64,000 nt of DNA from RGIG8244 sp045592785. GTDB lineage: Bacteria; Verrucomicrobiota; Lentisphaeria; Victivallales; UBA1829. This document shows positions 33,303 to 41,640 of this stretch, in pieces. Location: positions 1 through 64,000 of the forward strand of contig JAZNVL010000048.1 of assembly GCA_045592785.1 (NCBI GenBank), read 5' to 3'. Every line of letters begins with the position of its first letter. Within the stretch, counting starts at the first letter, position 1. The notes under the pieces are model-generated. The model ran no database searches, was not told the origin of the DNA, and was given only the letters and a program-made list of their open reading frames with translations. Made by a program: the position numbers and the translations under genes.

Positions 33303-35183
33303 ATGAGTATCTACACAAGACCCGGCGTGACCGATGTCCGCCCCGCTGACCCCGTATTTGCCCGTCGTATTCAAGCCTGTATCGATGGGACCATCCCCGA
33401 AACCATCGCGAAAACCGAAGAAACCGGCAGGATCGATGCGTTCCGCCTGAACTGGCGGCCCGGTATGGCGAAAATGCCCCATATCTTCTGGGATTCCGAT
33501 ACCGCAAAGGTGTTGGAAGGTATGGCGTATTGTCTGGCGATCAGCCCGGATCCCGAACTGGAAAAGAAGTATGACGAATGGGTGGATCTCATTGTTTCCG
33601 CACAGCAGCCGGATGGTTATCTCAATACGTTTTTCACTGTGGTGGAACCGGAAAAACGCTGGAGCAACCTGCAGGACTGTCATGAACTGTATTGCGCCGG
33701 ACACCTCATCGAAGCCGCAGTAGCCGGATATCAGTGTCTGGGTAAACGCAAACTGCTGGATTGTCTCTGCCGGTACGCCGATTATATCGACTCCGTGTTC
33801 GGGATCGGCCCCGGAAAACGCAGAGCGTGGCCCGGACATCAGGAGATCGAACTGGCGTTGATCAAACTTTACCGTGTGACCGGGAACGAACGGTACCGGG
33901 ATCTTGCCGCCTACTTCATCAATGACCGCGGCACGGAACCTCATGTTTACTGTATGGAAATGGTGAAACTCAAAGGAGAAGACATCAGTCATTTCTCTCC
34001 GCAGTCCTATGTTTCCCATCAGGCACATATCCCCGCCCGGGAACAGAAAGAAGCGGTGGGACACTCCGTTCGTGCGGTATACTTTTACGCCGGGATGGCG
34101 GATGTCGCCGACCTCACCGATGATACTGAACTTCTGGAAGTATGCGACCGTCTTTTCGACTCCATCGCCACAAAACGGATGTATATCACCGGCGGGATCG
34201 GTTCCACGTTCCTGGGGGAAAAGTTCACCAAAGATTACGACTTGCAGAACGGGTCGCTGATGTATGCGGAAAGCTGCGCCGCCATGGGCCTTGTTCAGTT
34301 TGCACTCCGTATGTTCCATATCACGGGCAAACAGAAATATCTGGATGTGGCGGAACGCGCGTTGTATAACGGTGTGCTTTCCGGTATCAATCTTGCCGGT
34401 GACCGGTTCTTCTACACCAATTATCTGGAAATGGATGAGAACCTGGCGTTTTACGGGGCAGGCGCAGCCGAACGTCAGCCCTGGTTCGGATGTCCCTGCT
34501 GTCCCACCAGTTTCTCCCGGTTCATGCCCCAGTTGGGATCCTTCCTCTGGTCCGTCGGGGAGAACGCCATCGTGATGAATATCGCCGCCGCCTGTCACGC
34601 CGATCTCACCATGGGCAACGGGAAGAAAGTCGCCGTGACGGTCTCCGGCGCGTATCCTTATGACGGAGCGGTCCGGATCACTTTGGAAACCGCAGGGGAC
34701 TATGAACTCATTCTGCAGATCCCCGCCTGGTGCAAAAAGTATTCTGTGAAAGTCAATGGCGCAGAATGCGGCACCGCGATCAAACGCAACTGGTCCGCCG
34801 GTGATGTGGTGGAACTCACGTTGGATATGCCCGTCATGATCATCCGTGCCAATCCGAAACTCACCAATAACCTGGGACGCGTGGCATTGCAGCGCGGTCC
34901 GGTACTCTATACGCTGGAACAGGTGGACCAGACATATCCTGTCCGCGAAACGATCCTGGATCTTTCCAGAGGATTCCGTCTGACCACGGTGGAAGGTCTG
35001 CCGGAAGGTACGGTCGCCATTGCCGGGGAAGCGGTCCGCGAGATCTGCAGTGATGATTCCCTGTATACGGAATCGGTGCCCACATACGAAAAGGCATCGT
35101 TCGTTGCGATCCCGTACGCACTCTGGCAGAACCGCGGGATTGCCAATATGTCCACATGGAACCGTTTCGTGCAGGAGTTCTGA
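33303..35183 (+). CDS. GH127-family beta-L-arabinofuranosidase-like enzyme (DUF1680)
   Basis: 626 residues, no signal peptide. An (alpha/alpha)6 barrel to about residue 430 and a C-terminal beta-domain. The zinc site known for GH127 (Glu-x-Cys plus a Cys-Cys pair, with one Cys as nucleophile) is present as Glu323/Cys325 in YAESCA and Cys399/Cys400 in FGCPCCPTS; the region GGIGSTFLGE near 297-306 offers the acid/base Glu. Removes beta-L-arabinofuranosyl units from plant extensin-type glycans in known members. AAAAGGA precedes the ATG. Regulated by the divergent AraC protein. The exact sugar could differ, as related families vary. Confidence 0.88.
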   Translation: MSIYTRPGVTDVRPADPVFARRIQACIDGTIPETIAKTEETGRIDAFRLNWRPGMAKMPHIFWDSDTAKVLEGMAYCLAISPDPELEKKYDEWVDLIVSAQQPDGYLNTFFTVVEPEKRWSNLQDCHELYCAGHLIEAAVAGYQCLGKRKLLDCLCRYADYIDSVFGIGPGKRRAWPGHQEIELALIKLYRVTGNERYRDLAAYFINDRGTEPHVYCMEMVKLKGEDISHFSPQSYVSHQAHIPAREQKEAVGHSVRAVYFYAGMADVADLTDDTELLEVCDRLFDSIATKRMYITGGIGSTFLGEKFTKDYDLQNGSLMYAESCAAMGLVQFALRMFHITGKQKYLDVAERALYNGVLSGINLAGDRFFYTNYLEMDENLAFYGAGAAERQPWFGCPCCPTSFSRFMPQLGSFLWSVGENAIVMNIAAACHADLTMGNGKKVAVTVSGAYPYDGAVRITLETAGDYELILQIPAWCKKYSVKVNGAECGTAIKRNWSAGDVVELTLDMPVMIIRANPKLTNNLGRVALQRGPVLYTLEQVDQTYPVRETILDLSRGFRLTTVEGLPEGTVAIAGEAVREICSDDSLYTESVPTYEKASFVAIPYALWQNRGIANMSTWNRFVQEF

Positions 35184-35212
35184 TCACACCGGCAGTGTAT
35201 ATACAAACAAAA

Positions 35213-35266
35213 CGTCTTCGTCTCACAGGAGAATAAATCTCTTCATGAGGCGAAGACGCTTTTTTT
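35213..35266. terminator. Bidirectional terminator between the convergent GH127 and epimerase genes
   Basis: Arms CGTCTTCG (35213-35220) and CGAAGACG (35251-35258), extended by CTCA/TGAG with one mismatch, followed by CTTTTTTT; on the minus strand the same stem is followed by TTTTG, serving the HexNAc operon. Confidence 0.8.
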
Positions 35267-35281
35267 CGGGATATCGGATCG

Positions 35282-36217
35282 TTATCCGTTCTGTTCGCTG
35301 AGCAAAGCATCGCGATATGCTTTGACTGCGATTTCCAATCCCTGATCGAAATTGAATTCGGGTTTGAATCCGGTGGATTTGAGTTTATCCACACAGGCGG
35401 AAGAGTGTTTCACGTCGCCCGCGCGTTCCGGCAGGTGAACGATCTTGGATTTGGAACCCAGGATCTTCACGATCTTTTCCGCCAGATCGTTGATGGTGAG
35501 ACGTCCGCCGTAAGCCACGTTATACACCCCGGTGAATTCGCTTTCCGCCATAAATGCGTTGGCAGCCGCGATGTCTTTCACAAAGATGAAGTCGCGGGTC
35601 TGTTCGCCGTCACCGAAGATGGTGATATCTTCATTCTGAAGAGCTTTCGTGATGAAGATGGGCACGGCGGCGGCGTATGCGCTTTTCGGGTTCTGACGGG
35701 GACCGAACACGTTGAAGTAACGCAGACATGCCGTGGAAAGACGTCCTTCCTTCGCAAACATGTTGCAATAGTATTCGTCATCCAGTTTCGTGATGGCGTA
35801 AGGACTCTTGGGTTCGGGGAACATGGTTTCCACTTTGGGGCAGACCGGGTTGTCGCCGTAGATGGCGGCGCTGGTGCTGAGGACCAGTTTTTTGACCCCG
35901 GCTTTTGCTGCTTCTTCCAGCACGACGATGGTCCCGAGAGAGTTGATGCGGTTGCATTCCACGATTTCGGTCATGGATTCGGGGACGCTGATCATGGCGG
36001 CGAGGTGGAAGATGTAATCCACGCCCTGGACCGCTTTCGCCACAACGGCGCGGTCGGTGATGTCGCCTTCGATCAATTCGTATTCCATTCCCGCGAGATT
36101 TTTGATGTTGCCGGACCGGAAGTTATCCAGAATACGGATATGGGCTTTGCCCTGATACCGTTCCACGATGTGACTGCCGATAAAACCGGCACCGCCAGTT
36201 ACAAGAATCGTTTTCAT
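35282..36217 (-). CDS. NAD-dependent UDP-sugar 4-epimerase (GalE/UDP-HexNAc epimerase-like)
   Basis: 311-residue extended short-chain dehydrogenase. Gly-rich NAD motif TGGAGFIGSH at residues 7-16, catalytic Ser in LSTSAAIYGD near 120 and the YAITK (YxxxK) pair near 145. Length and motifs fit UDP-glucose/UDP-N-acetylglucosamine 4-epimerases. Its start overlaps the stop of the NahK-like kinase gene by 4 bases (ATGA), so the two are translationally coupled. In that context the substrate is probably UDP-GalNAc/UDP-GlcNAc or UDP-Gal/UDP-Glc. Last gene of the operon. Confidence 0.9.
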   Translation of the reverse strand: MKTILVTGGAGFIGSHIVERYQGKAHIRILDNFRSGNIKNLAGMEYELIEGDITDRAVVAKAVQGVDYIFHLAAMISVPESMTEIVECNRINSLGTIVVLEEAAKAGVKKLVLSTSAAIYGDNPVCPKVETMFPEPKSPYAITKLDDEYYCNMFAKEGRLSTACLRYFNVFGPRQNPKSAYAAAVPIFITKALQNEDITIFGDGEQTRDFIFVKDIAAANAFMAESEFTGVYNVAYGGRLTINDLAEKIVKILGSKSKIVHLPERAGDVKHSSACVDKLKSTGFKPEFNFDQGLEIAVKAYRDALLSEQNG

Positions 36218-37320
36218 TTTGCTGTGAGACTCCGCATGATTTCGTTCATTTTATCTTCCTGTTCCATCAGGCTTTCCACCAGTTTGAACTGGGTACGGCA
36301 ACGGTCCAGATTGTGTCCGGGACGGGATGTCTTGAAGTAATGGTCGCCATCCAGATAGTCCGTGAGGAACCGGAGCCCGATTTCGAAAGTGATGAGTTCG
36401 CCGGAGAAGGGCATGAGCTCAATTTCTTTATCGGTGAGACAACCGCCTGCGCCTTCCAGGAATCCCTTTGCCAATGCTTCAAACATTTCCATGCGGGCAT
36501 AGACTTTTGTGAGATCCTTTTCGTCTTCGGCGGCAGGACTTGTGCTTGTACGCATCAGGTCGCCGAAGTCATAAAGGGAAACGCCGGGCATTACGGTATC
36601 CAGGTCGATCACGCAGATCCCTTCACCGGATTCATCATCCAGCATCACGTTGTTGATCTTGGTATCGTTGTGCGTGACACGTTCCGGCAGACCGCCGTTT
36701 GCAAGCAGATCCACGAAGACCGGCGCCATCGCCTTGTGATTTTTCGCAAATTCGATTTCTTTCTGTGCCGCTTCGATACGATCGGAGGGCGCAAGGGCGA
36801 GAACGCGTTCGAAATCGGCGTAGCGTGACGGCGTATTGTGGAAGTTGGGGATCACTTCATGGAGCCGTTCGCCGGGCAGGTCAGCCAGAAGCTGCTGGAA
36901 TGCGCCGAAGGCTTTTGCCGCCTGATACGCAAAATCCGGAGATTCCAGAATGTCATACGTCCGGGCGCGTTCGATGAACAGATATACACGCCAGACGCAT
37001 TTGTTTTCATCGGTGTAGCTGTATTTGCCATCGGTGGTATTCACCAGTGTCAGGGCGCGACGGGTGGCATCTTTCTTCCCCGTCAAACGCTTCTTGGAGT
37101 GTTCCAGAACACGGGAAATGTTTTCCATGAGTTCATCCGGCTTCTTGAAGATGTCCGTGTTGATGCGCTGCATGATGTAACGGACCTGGTATCCCGCCTG
37201 ATTGTAGACCACCAGGAACGTATCATTGATATGGCCGGAACCATACCGTTCATACCAGAGGAAATCCCCCAGTATTTCGAAGTGAGATGCGATCTCTTTG
37301 ACGTTGTGCTGAATTTTCAT
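36214..37320 (-). CDS. nahK: N-acetylhexosamine 1-kinase (NahK/LnpB-like), APH fold
   Basis: 368 residues, aminoglycoside-phosphotransferase fold. The N-terminal RYGSGHINDTFLV near 25-37 and IMQRINTDIFKKPDELM near 50-66 match NahK, which phosphorylates GlcNAc/GalNAc at the anomeric position. The kinase loop is VTHNDTKINNVMLD near 215 (catalytic Asp in HND, Asn), and CVIDLDTVMPG near 235 is the metal-binding DLDT. The ribosome-binding site is unusually weak (A-rich leader), and a 12-base-pair hairpin lies just upstream in the intercistronic gap. Coupled to the epimerase gene downstream. It yields HexNAc-1-phosphate for the nucleotidyltransferase encoded upstream. Confidence 0.88.
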   Translation of the reverse strand: MKIQHNVKEIASHFEILGDFLWYERYGSGHINDTFLVVYNQAGYQVRYIMQRINTDIFKKPDELMENISRVLEHSKKRLTGKKDATRRALTLVNTTDGKYSYTDENKCVWRVYLFIERARTYDILESPDFAYQAAKAFGAFQQLLADLPGERLHEVIPNFHNTPSRYADFERVLALAPSDRIEAAQKEIEFAKNHKAMAPVFVDLLANGGLPERVTHNDTKINNVMLDDESGEGICVIDLDTVMPGVSLYDFGDLMRTSTSPAAEDEKDLTKVYARMEMFEALAKGFLEGAGGCLTDKEIELMPFSGELITFEIGLRFLTDYLDGDHYFKTSRPGHNLDRCRTQFKLVESLMEQEDKMNEIMRSLTAK

Positions 37321-37349
37321 AATTGATCTTTTTTTTGTTGAAAATGAGA

Positions 37350-37378
37350 ACAGCGGAACAGGGGATCTGTTCCGCTGT
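37350..37378 (-). promoter_or_regulatory. Intercistronic hairpin between nucleotidyltransferase and NahK genes
   Basis: Perfect 12-base arms ACAGCGGAACAG (37350-37361) and CTGTTCCGCTGT (37367-37378), loop of 5, no U tract directly after. It lies within the operon, so likely an mRNA stability/processing element or a partial attenuator lowering downstream expression. Confidence 0.65.
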
Positions 37379-37394
37379 GTAGTACATCCCCGGA

Positions 37395-38294
37395 TCAGAA
37401 GATCCGTTCCGGATAATCTCCGGCAGCGATCAGTGCTTTGATGTTGGCTTGCACGGAAGGCTTGTCTTCCCGGTACGTCACACCGAACCAGGAGTCTTCG
37501 CTTTCCAGAACGCGCACGGAGGCTTTCTTTTCTGCAATGAGTTCTTCCACCACAAACGGGATGAAGAATTCACTTTTGAGTTCCTTGCCATGCTGTTCCA
37601 GGAAGGTGACGAACCGTGTTTTGAGTTCCGCGAACAGTGTGGGCTTGAAACCCCAGAAGTTCATGGAGGCGATCTCATCACCCGTGAAGTCGATCACAGT
37701 TCCTTCGCCGTCATCAAAACGCGCTGTTCCGTTCCCGGTGGAAGCGATTTTCGTGCGTTCCACCACTTCTGTAAGGATCCCGTTTTCTGTATTGCAGATC
37801 CCGCGGGCAACGGTCCCGAATTCGGAAAGCGTTTTCTTCAACGGATAACCGACCATGTAGTGCATGGCAGGATCGGTGTCTTCCGACAGTGCCTTGCCGA
37901 TAAGTGCATACGCACTCTTGCCGTAAAAGTCGTCCGCGTTGATGGCGGAGAACGGTTCATTGATGAGGTCGGCGGCAGACAGGATGGCGTGTCCGGTACC
38001 CCAGGGTTTCACACGGCCTTCGGGCACGGTGAAGGGGGCGGGGAGTGCATCCAGCTGCTGGAACGCGTATTCCACCTGGATCTTATCTTCCCAGCGTTTG
38101 CTCACGAGGGAACGGAATTCTTCTTCGATGTCGTGACGGATCACGAAAACGACTTTGCCGAATCCGGCGCGGATCGCATCGAAAATGGAATAGTCAAGAA
38201 TGATTTCGCCGTTGGGACCGACCGGGTCGATCTGTTTGAGTCCGCCGTAACGGCTGCCCATTCCGGCAGCGAGCACCAGCAATGTTGGTTTCAT
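37395..38294 (-). CDS. Sugar-1-phosphate nucleotidyltransferase
   Basis: 299 residues with the nucleotidyltransferase signature at the N-terminus (LVLAAGMGSRYGGLKQIDPV at residues 6-25), an Asp-bearing INADDFYG near 119, and a mixed beta domain ending WFGVTYREDKPSVQ. Such small proteins are related to UTP-glucose-1-phosphate uridylyltransferases. In this operon it would convert HexNAc-1-phosphate (made by the NahK-like kinase) into UDP-HexNAc, taking the part that GalT/LnpC plays in bifidobacteria (inference). Preceded by the ASKHA kinase gene with a 23-base gap. Confidence 0.82.
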   Translation of the reverse strand: MKPTLLVLAAGMGSRYGGLKQIDPVGPNGEIILDYSIFDAIRAGFGKVVFVIRHDIEEEFRSLVSKRWEDKIQVEYAFQQLDALPAPFTVPEGRVKPWGTGHAILSAADLINEPFSAINADDFYGKSAYALIGKALSEDTDPAMHYMVGYPLKKTLSEFGTVARGICNTENGILTEVVERTKIASTGNGTARFDDGEGTVIDFTGDEIASMNFWGFKPTLFAELKTRFVTFLEQHGKELKSEFFIPFVVEELIAEKKASVRVLESEDSWFGVTYREDKPSVQANIKALIAAGDYPERIF

Positions 38295-38317
38295 ATCGCA
38301 AATATCCTTTCGTATGA

Positions 38318-39718
38318 TCAGATCATGGGCAGACTTGCGGCTGCCACTGCCTGTCCGTGACGACGGTTGGTTTCATCCGGAATGGCGAATTCCACATTGT
38401 ATTCCGGGAATTCAGTCTTGATGACCTTGCCCGCTTCTTCCAGGATGATGTCCCCGCCCTTGCCGGAGGTGACACGTCCCAGGATCAACAGTTTTTCAAT
38501 GGCGGGATAGAAGTCATAGTAACGGGCGATGGTGTAACCGAAGGCGACCCCGATGGACCGGAAGATCTTTTCGGCGCGTGCATCCCCTTGTTCCATGAAT
38601 TTCTGCACTTCGATCAAACGTTTCGGGAAGGGCATGTCTTCGGGAAGTTCGATCCCTGCCAGGGGAGCCAGACGGGCGACACCCTGCTGGGAGAAGTACT
38701 GCACGCCGCAGCCCAGGTCTCCGCTCCATTCATCGGCGGGACCGTTTTCGCGGTAATCGATGGGCACGAACGCCAGTTCATTGAGCCAGTCGGTGATGTT
38801 GCCGTCCGGGTTCACATAACCGCCAGCCATACTGGTTCCGAGGGAGACACCCAGCACGCTGTTGGAATTGAGCTGCATGGACCCGGCGAGGGCAGTGACT
38901 TCGCCATCGTTCACCACTTCAAAGGGAACGCCCCATTCTTTGCCCAGTTCCAGGAAGATATCGGCAACTTTGGATTCAAACTGATCTTTCGGTACGCCAC
39001 GGAAGAGAGAGGCGATACGCACACGGTTTGCCACATAGACCCCGGCGGAACTGCCGCCGATGGCATCCACGCGGGGCAGATGTGCCGCCGCACGTTTCAG
39101 TGTATCATTGATCCCGTCTTTGTGATAGGAAGGATCTTTCTGGAAGTAGGGGTCCCACGGAATTTCTTCGGAGAAGACCACTTCCCCGTCGATCACGGCT
39201 GCACATTTCCGGTCGGAACCGCCCAGGTCGAATCCGATACGGCATCCGGCGAGGTGACGTCCCAGTGGCTGCGTGGGTTCTTTTGCGGCGGGTGCATCTT
39301 CGTAATCGGCATAAATGAATTCAACGGGATGATTGTAGATCCCGCCCATGACTTCGGAGTCGAAAGCACGGCTGCCGGTCTGGAGCGTATAGATCTTTGC
39401 CATGGATTCCGCCACAGCCTTGTCCCCGGCGATGGTGACTTTCGCACCGCCTTTGACCCAGAACATGGATTTCACAAGACGTTCCACATGGAAGAGATTG
39501 GCTTCTGCTTCCTCTGCGGTCGGGTTGTCAAACAGAATGGTTTCGTACACGCTGACGCTTTCCGCGCTGCGTTCCATTGCGATTTTGATTTTGCGTACCC
39601 GGCCAGATGCTTTCACGGCATCCTGAAATGCGCGATCCCAGAGGACGGCAGGTACAAAATCGGGGTCGAGGCACGGCACGACGGCCGGTGCTGCTTTTTG
39701 AGCGATCTGCTTCAACAT
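38318..39718 (-). CDS. ASKHA-fold (ROK/hexokinase-like) sugar kinase-like protein with N-terminal extension
   Basis: 466 residues. From about residue 155 it shows actin-fold ATPase motifs: phosphate-1 IGFDLGGSDRKCAAV near 160 and phosphate-2 GVSLGTSMAGGYV near 295, plus VNDGEVTALAG near 275. The cysteine zinc motif (CxCGxxGCxE) usual in ROK proteins is missing and about 150 extra residues precede the domain, so the family is broader ASKHA rather than classic ROK. First gene of the HexNAc salvage operon; probably a sugar kinase, possibly for the non-acetylated sugar, or a regulator. AAGGAG lies upstream of the ATG. Confidence 0.75.
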   Translation of the reverse strand: MLKQIAQKAAPAVVPCLDPDFVPAVLWDRAFQDAVKASGRVRKIKIAMERSAESVSVYETILFDNPTAEEAEANLFHVERLVKSMFWVKGGAKVTIAGDKAVAESMAKIYTLQTGSRAFDSEVMGGIYNHPVEFIYADYEDAPAAKEPTQPLGRHLAGCRIGFDLGGSDRKCAAVIDGEVVFSEEIPWDPYFQKDPSYHKDGINDTLKRAAAHLPRVDAIGGSSAGVYVANRVRIASLFRGVPKDQFESKVADIFLELGKEWGVPFEVVNDGEVTALAGSMQLNSNSVLGVSLGTSMAGGYVNPDGNITDWLNELAFVPIDYRENGPADEWSGDLGCGVQYFSQQGVARLAPLAGIELPEDMPFPKRLIEVQKFMEQGDARAEKIFRSIGVAFGYTIARYYDFYPAIEKLLILGRVTSGKGGDIILEEAGKVIKTEFPEYNVEFAIPDETNRRHGQAVAAASLPMI

Positions 39719-39736
39719 CTTGTTTCTCCTTGTTCC

Positions 39737-39748
39737 GGCTAATTAGCC
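39737..39748. promoter_or_regulatory. Palindrome GGCTAATTAGCC in the leader of the HexNAc operon
   Basis: A perfect 12-base palindrome 19 bases upstream of the start codon of the first operon gene, downstream of the promoter; possible operator. Confidence 0.4.
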
Positions 39749-39792
39749 TTATTGTTATTTCAAGATCTATGATTTTGGTATGTAAACGGGAT

Positions 39793-39820
39793 AAGATAAT
39801 CCATCTTTCCGGATTTTCAA
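39793..39820 (-). promoter_or_regulatory. Promoter of the HexNAc salvage operon
   Basis: On the minus strand TTGAAA (39815-39820), 16 bases, TATCTT (39793-39798). The rest of the 260-base gap to the tRNA is A/T-rich with no gene seen. Confidence 0.45.
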
Positions 39821-39925
39821 GTTTTTTTTTGCTTTTTAACAAAGAATAATGCACCTTTTTTGTTTCCGGGAAGAATGTCATTCCCATCTTTTTTGAAAAT
39901 TTTCAATTTTTTTTGCATTTCGCAC

Positions 39926-39953
39926 TTGACAATATGAGATTTCGTGGTATATT
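39926..39953 (+). promoter_or_regulatory. Promoter of tRNA-Lys
   Basis: Consensus TTGACA (39926-39931), 16 bases, TATATT (39948-39953). Confidence 0.8.
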
Positions 39954-39978
39954 ATCTCTCATGTTCCAAACGAACTGT

Positions 39979-40054
39979 GGGCTGGTAGCTCAGTCGGTAG
40001 AGCATCGCCCTTTTAAGGCGGTGGTCCCGGGTTCGAGTCCCGGCCAGCTCACCA
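39979..40054 (+). tRNA. tRNA-Lys (anticodon TTT)
   Basis: 76 bases including an encoded CCA. Acceptor arm GGGCTGG/CCAGCTC (one G-T pair), D arm GCTC...GAGC, anticodon stem TCGCC/GGCGG with loop CTTTTAA giving anticodon TTT, T arm CCGGG-TTCGAGT-CCCGG. Reads AAA and, by wobble, AAG. Own promoter and terminator, so a single-gene unit. Confidence 0.98.
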
Positions 40055-40069
40055 CTTTTCGTTTTTTAT

Positions 40070-40098
40070 GCCATCCACTTCCGGATGGCTTTTTTTTC
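40070..40098 (+). terminator. Rho-independent terminator of tRNA-Lys
   Basis: Stem GCCATCC (40070-40076) / GGATGGC (40083-40089), loop ACTTCC, followed by a run of eight T residues interrupted only later by C. Confidence 0.92.
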
Positions 40099-40126
40099 TT
40101 GTATTTTCGGAAAAAGCGTGTATATT
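40099..40126 (+). promoter_or_regulatory. Promoter of the amino-acid ABC transporter genes
   Basis: TTGTAT (40099-40104), 16 bases, TATATT (40121-40126), starting right at the end of the tRNA terminator. Confidence 0.65.
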
Positions 40127-40164
40127 ACCAAACCTATATTTTATTATTAACCGGGAAAGATAAC

Positions 40165-41640
40165 ATGATACTGAAAAACAGATGCTTTTGGAAGTCTCTG
40201 CTGTTCGGACTTTTTCTGACGTCGTTTGTCGCTTTCGGCGCAGAAAAATTGACCATGGTCACAGAGGCCACGTTCCCACCCTATGAATACCGGGAAGGGG
40301 AAAAAATCCTGGGAATCGACCCTGAAATCGTCAGAATGGTCGCCCAACGGAACGGTCTCGAACTCGTTATCATGGATATGAACTTCGATTCCGTCATTGC
40401 TGCCGTTCAAACCGGGAAGGCGGATGTCGCCGCTTCCGGGATCACTGTCACGGAAGAACGGAAACGCATGGTCAATTTCACTACGCCTTACGTCAGTGCC
40501 AGACAGGTCATTATCGTCCCGGAAGACTCCCCCATCAAAGAAGTCGGTCAGCTCAAAGGACGGCGGATCGGGGCACAGCACGGGACTACCGGGGCGCAGT
40601 ATGTGACCGATCACATTCAGGAACCGGAACGGTTTGCCAATGCGGCATTGGCGATTTCCGCTCTGCTGGCAAAAAAAGTGGATTGCGTGGTGCTGGATGA
40701 TGCACCGTCAAAAGTCTTTCTCACCAAGCATCCCACATTGAAGATCCTGCCGGAACCCCTTACATCCGAAGATTATGCCTTTGCCATCAGCAAGAGCCGT
40801 CCGGAACTTCTCGCCATGTTCAACAAGACCCTGGCGGAGATGAGTGCAGATGGTTCACTGCAGGCGATCCTGGACAAGCATCTGACGAAAAACGAAGGCG
40901 GTGATGCGGCAGAAATGCTGACTGTTTCTGCGGTCGCAAAAGATGCCGGCGGCTGGGAAAAACTCAAACAGGAATTCCATATCAACTTTGTGCAGGATGA
41001 CCGGTATATGTATCTGGTCAACGGATTCGGCATCACGCTCCTTGTCGCGTTCGATGCCGTGATCTTGGGAATCCTCATCGGGTTCATCGTTGCCGTGATC
41101 CGCAGTACCGCTGACCAGACCGGACGTTTCAAGGTCCTGAACATGCTCTGCAAGGTATACCTTACTGTGATCCGCGGGACTCCGGTGGTGGTACAGCTTC
41201 TGATCATTTACTTTGTGATCTTCGGGTCTGTGGATGTAAGCAAATTGGTGGTGGCGATCCTGGCGTTCGGGCTGAATTCCGGCGCGTATGTGGCGGAAAT
41301 CATCCGGTCCGGGATCATGTCGATCGACCGCGGACAGCTGGAAGCCGGGCGCAGTCTCGGGCTTTCCTATCCGAAAACGATGCTCCTGATCATCCTGCCC
41401 CAGGCATTGAAAAATGTTCTGCCTGCGTTGGGGAATGAGTTCATCGTTCTGCTGAAAGAGACCAGTGTTTGCGGATTCATCGCGCTTTCCGACCTGACCA
41501 AGGGCGGCGACATCATCCGCAGTCAGACCTATAACGCATTTTTCCCGTTGATCATGGTCGCCGCGATTTACCTGGCGGTTGTCATGCTCTTCTCCAGATT
41601 CCTGGCAATGATCGAAGAAAGGTTGAAGAAAAATGAGTGA
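40165..41640 (+). CDS. Polar amino-acid ABC transporter, binding protein fused to permease
   Basis: 491 residues. Signal segment (about 8-27), then a family 3 solute-binding domain at about 28-255 (TEATFPPYEYREG, ADVAASGITVTEERKRMVNFTTPY, LNKTLAEMSADGSLQAILDK-type end). The HisM/GlnP-type permease follows from about 290, with five or so membrane segments and the EAA coupling motif EAGRSLGLSYPKTMLLIILPQALKN split over residues about 395-420. Fusion of substrate-binding and membrane domain is known from GlnP-type importers and keeps the binding protein tethered. Overlaps the ATPase gene by 8 bases. The Asp/Arg pattern fits a polar amino acid; specificity unknown. The frame extends upstream through the tRNA, but 40165 is the first start after the promoter. 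Confidence 0.93.
   Translation: MILKNRCFWKSLLFGLFLTSFVAFGAEKLTMVTEATFPPYEYREGEKILGIDPEIVRMVAQRNGLELVIMDMNFDSVIAAVQTGKADVAASGITVTEERKRMVNFTTPYVSARQVIIVPEDSPIKEVGQLKGRRIGAQHGTTGAQYVTDHIQEPERFANAALAISALLAKKVDCVVLDDAPSKVFLTKHPTLKILPEPLTSEDYAFAISKSRPELLAMFNKTLAEMSADGSLQAILDKHLTKNEGGDAAEMLTVSAVAKDAGGWEKLKQEFHINFVQDDRYMYLVNGFGITLLVAFDAVILGILIGFIVAVIRSTADQTGRFKVLNMLCKVYLTVIRGTPVVVQLLIIYFVIFGSVDVSKLVVAILAFGLNSGAYVAEIIRSGIMSIDRGQLEAGRSLGLSYPKTMLLIILPQALKNVLPALGNEFIVLLKETSVCGFIALSDLTKGGDIIRSQTYNAFFPLIMVAAIYLAVVMLFSRFLAMIEERLKKNE

Noticed and set aside
39913..40164. Upstream extension of the ABC transporter frame through the tRNA
   Set aside because: Would translate the tRNA and its terminator; the true start is ATG 40165 after the promoter at 40099-40126.
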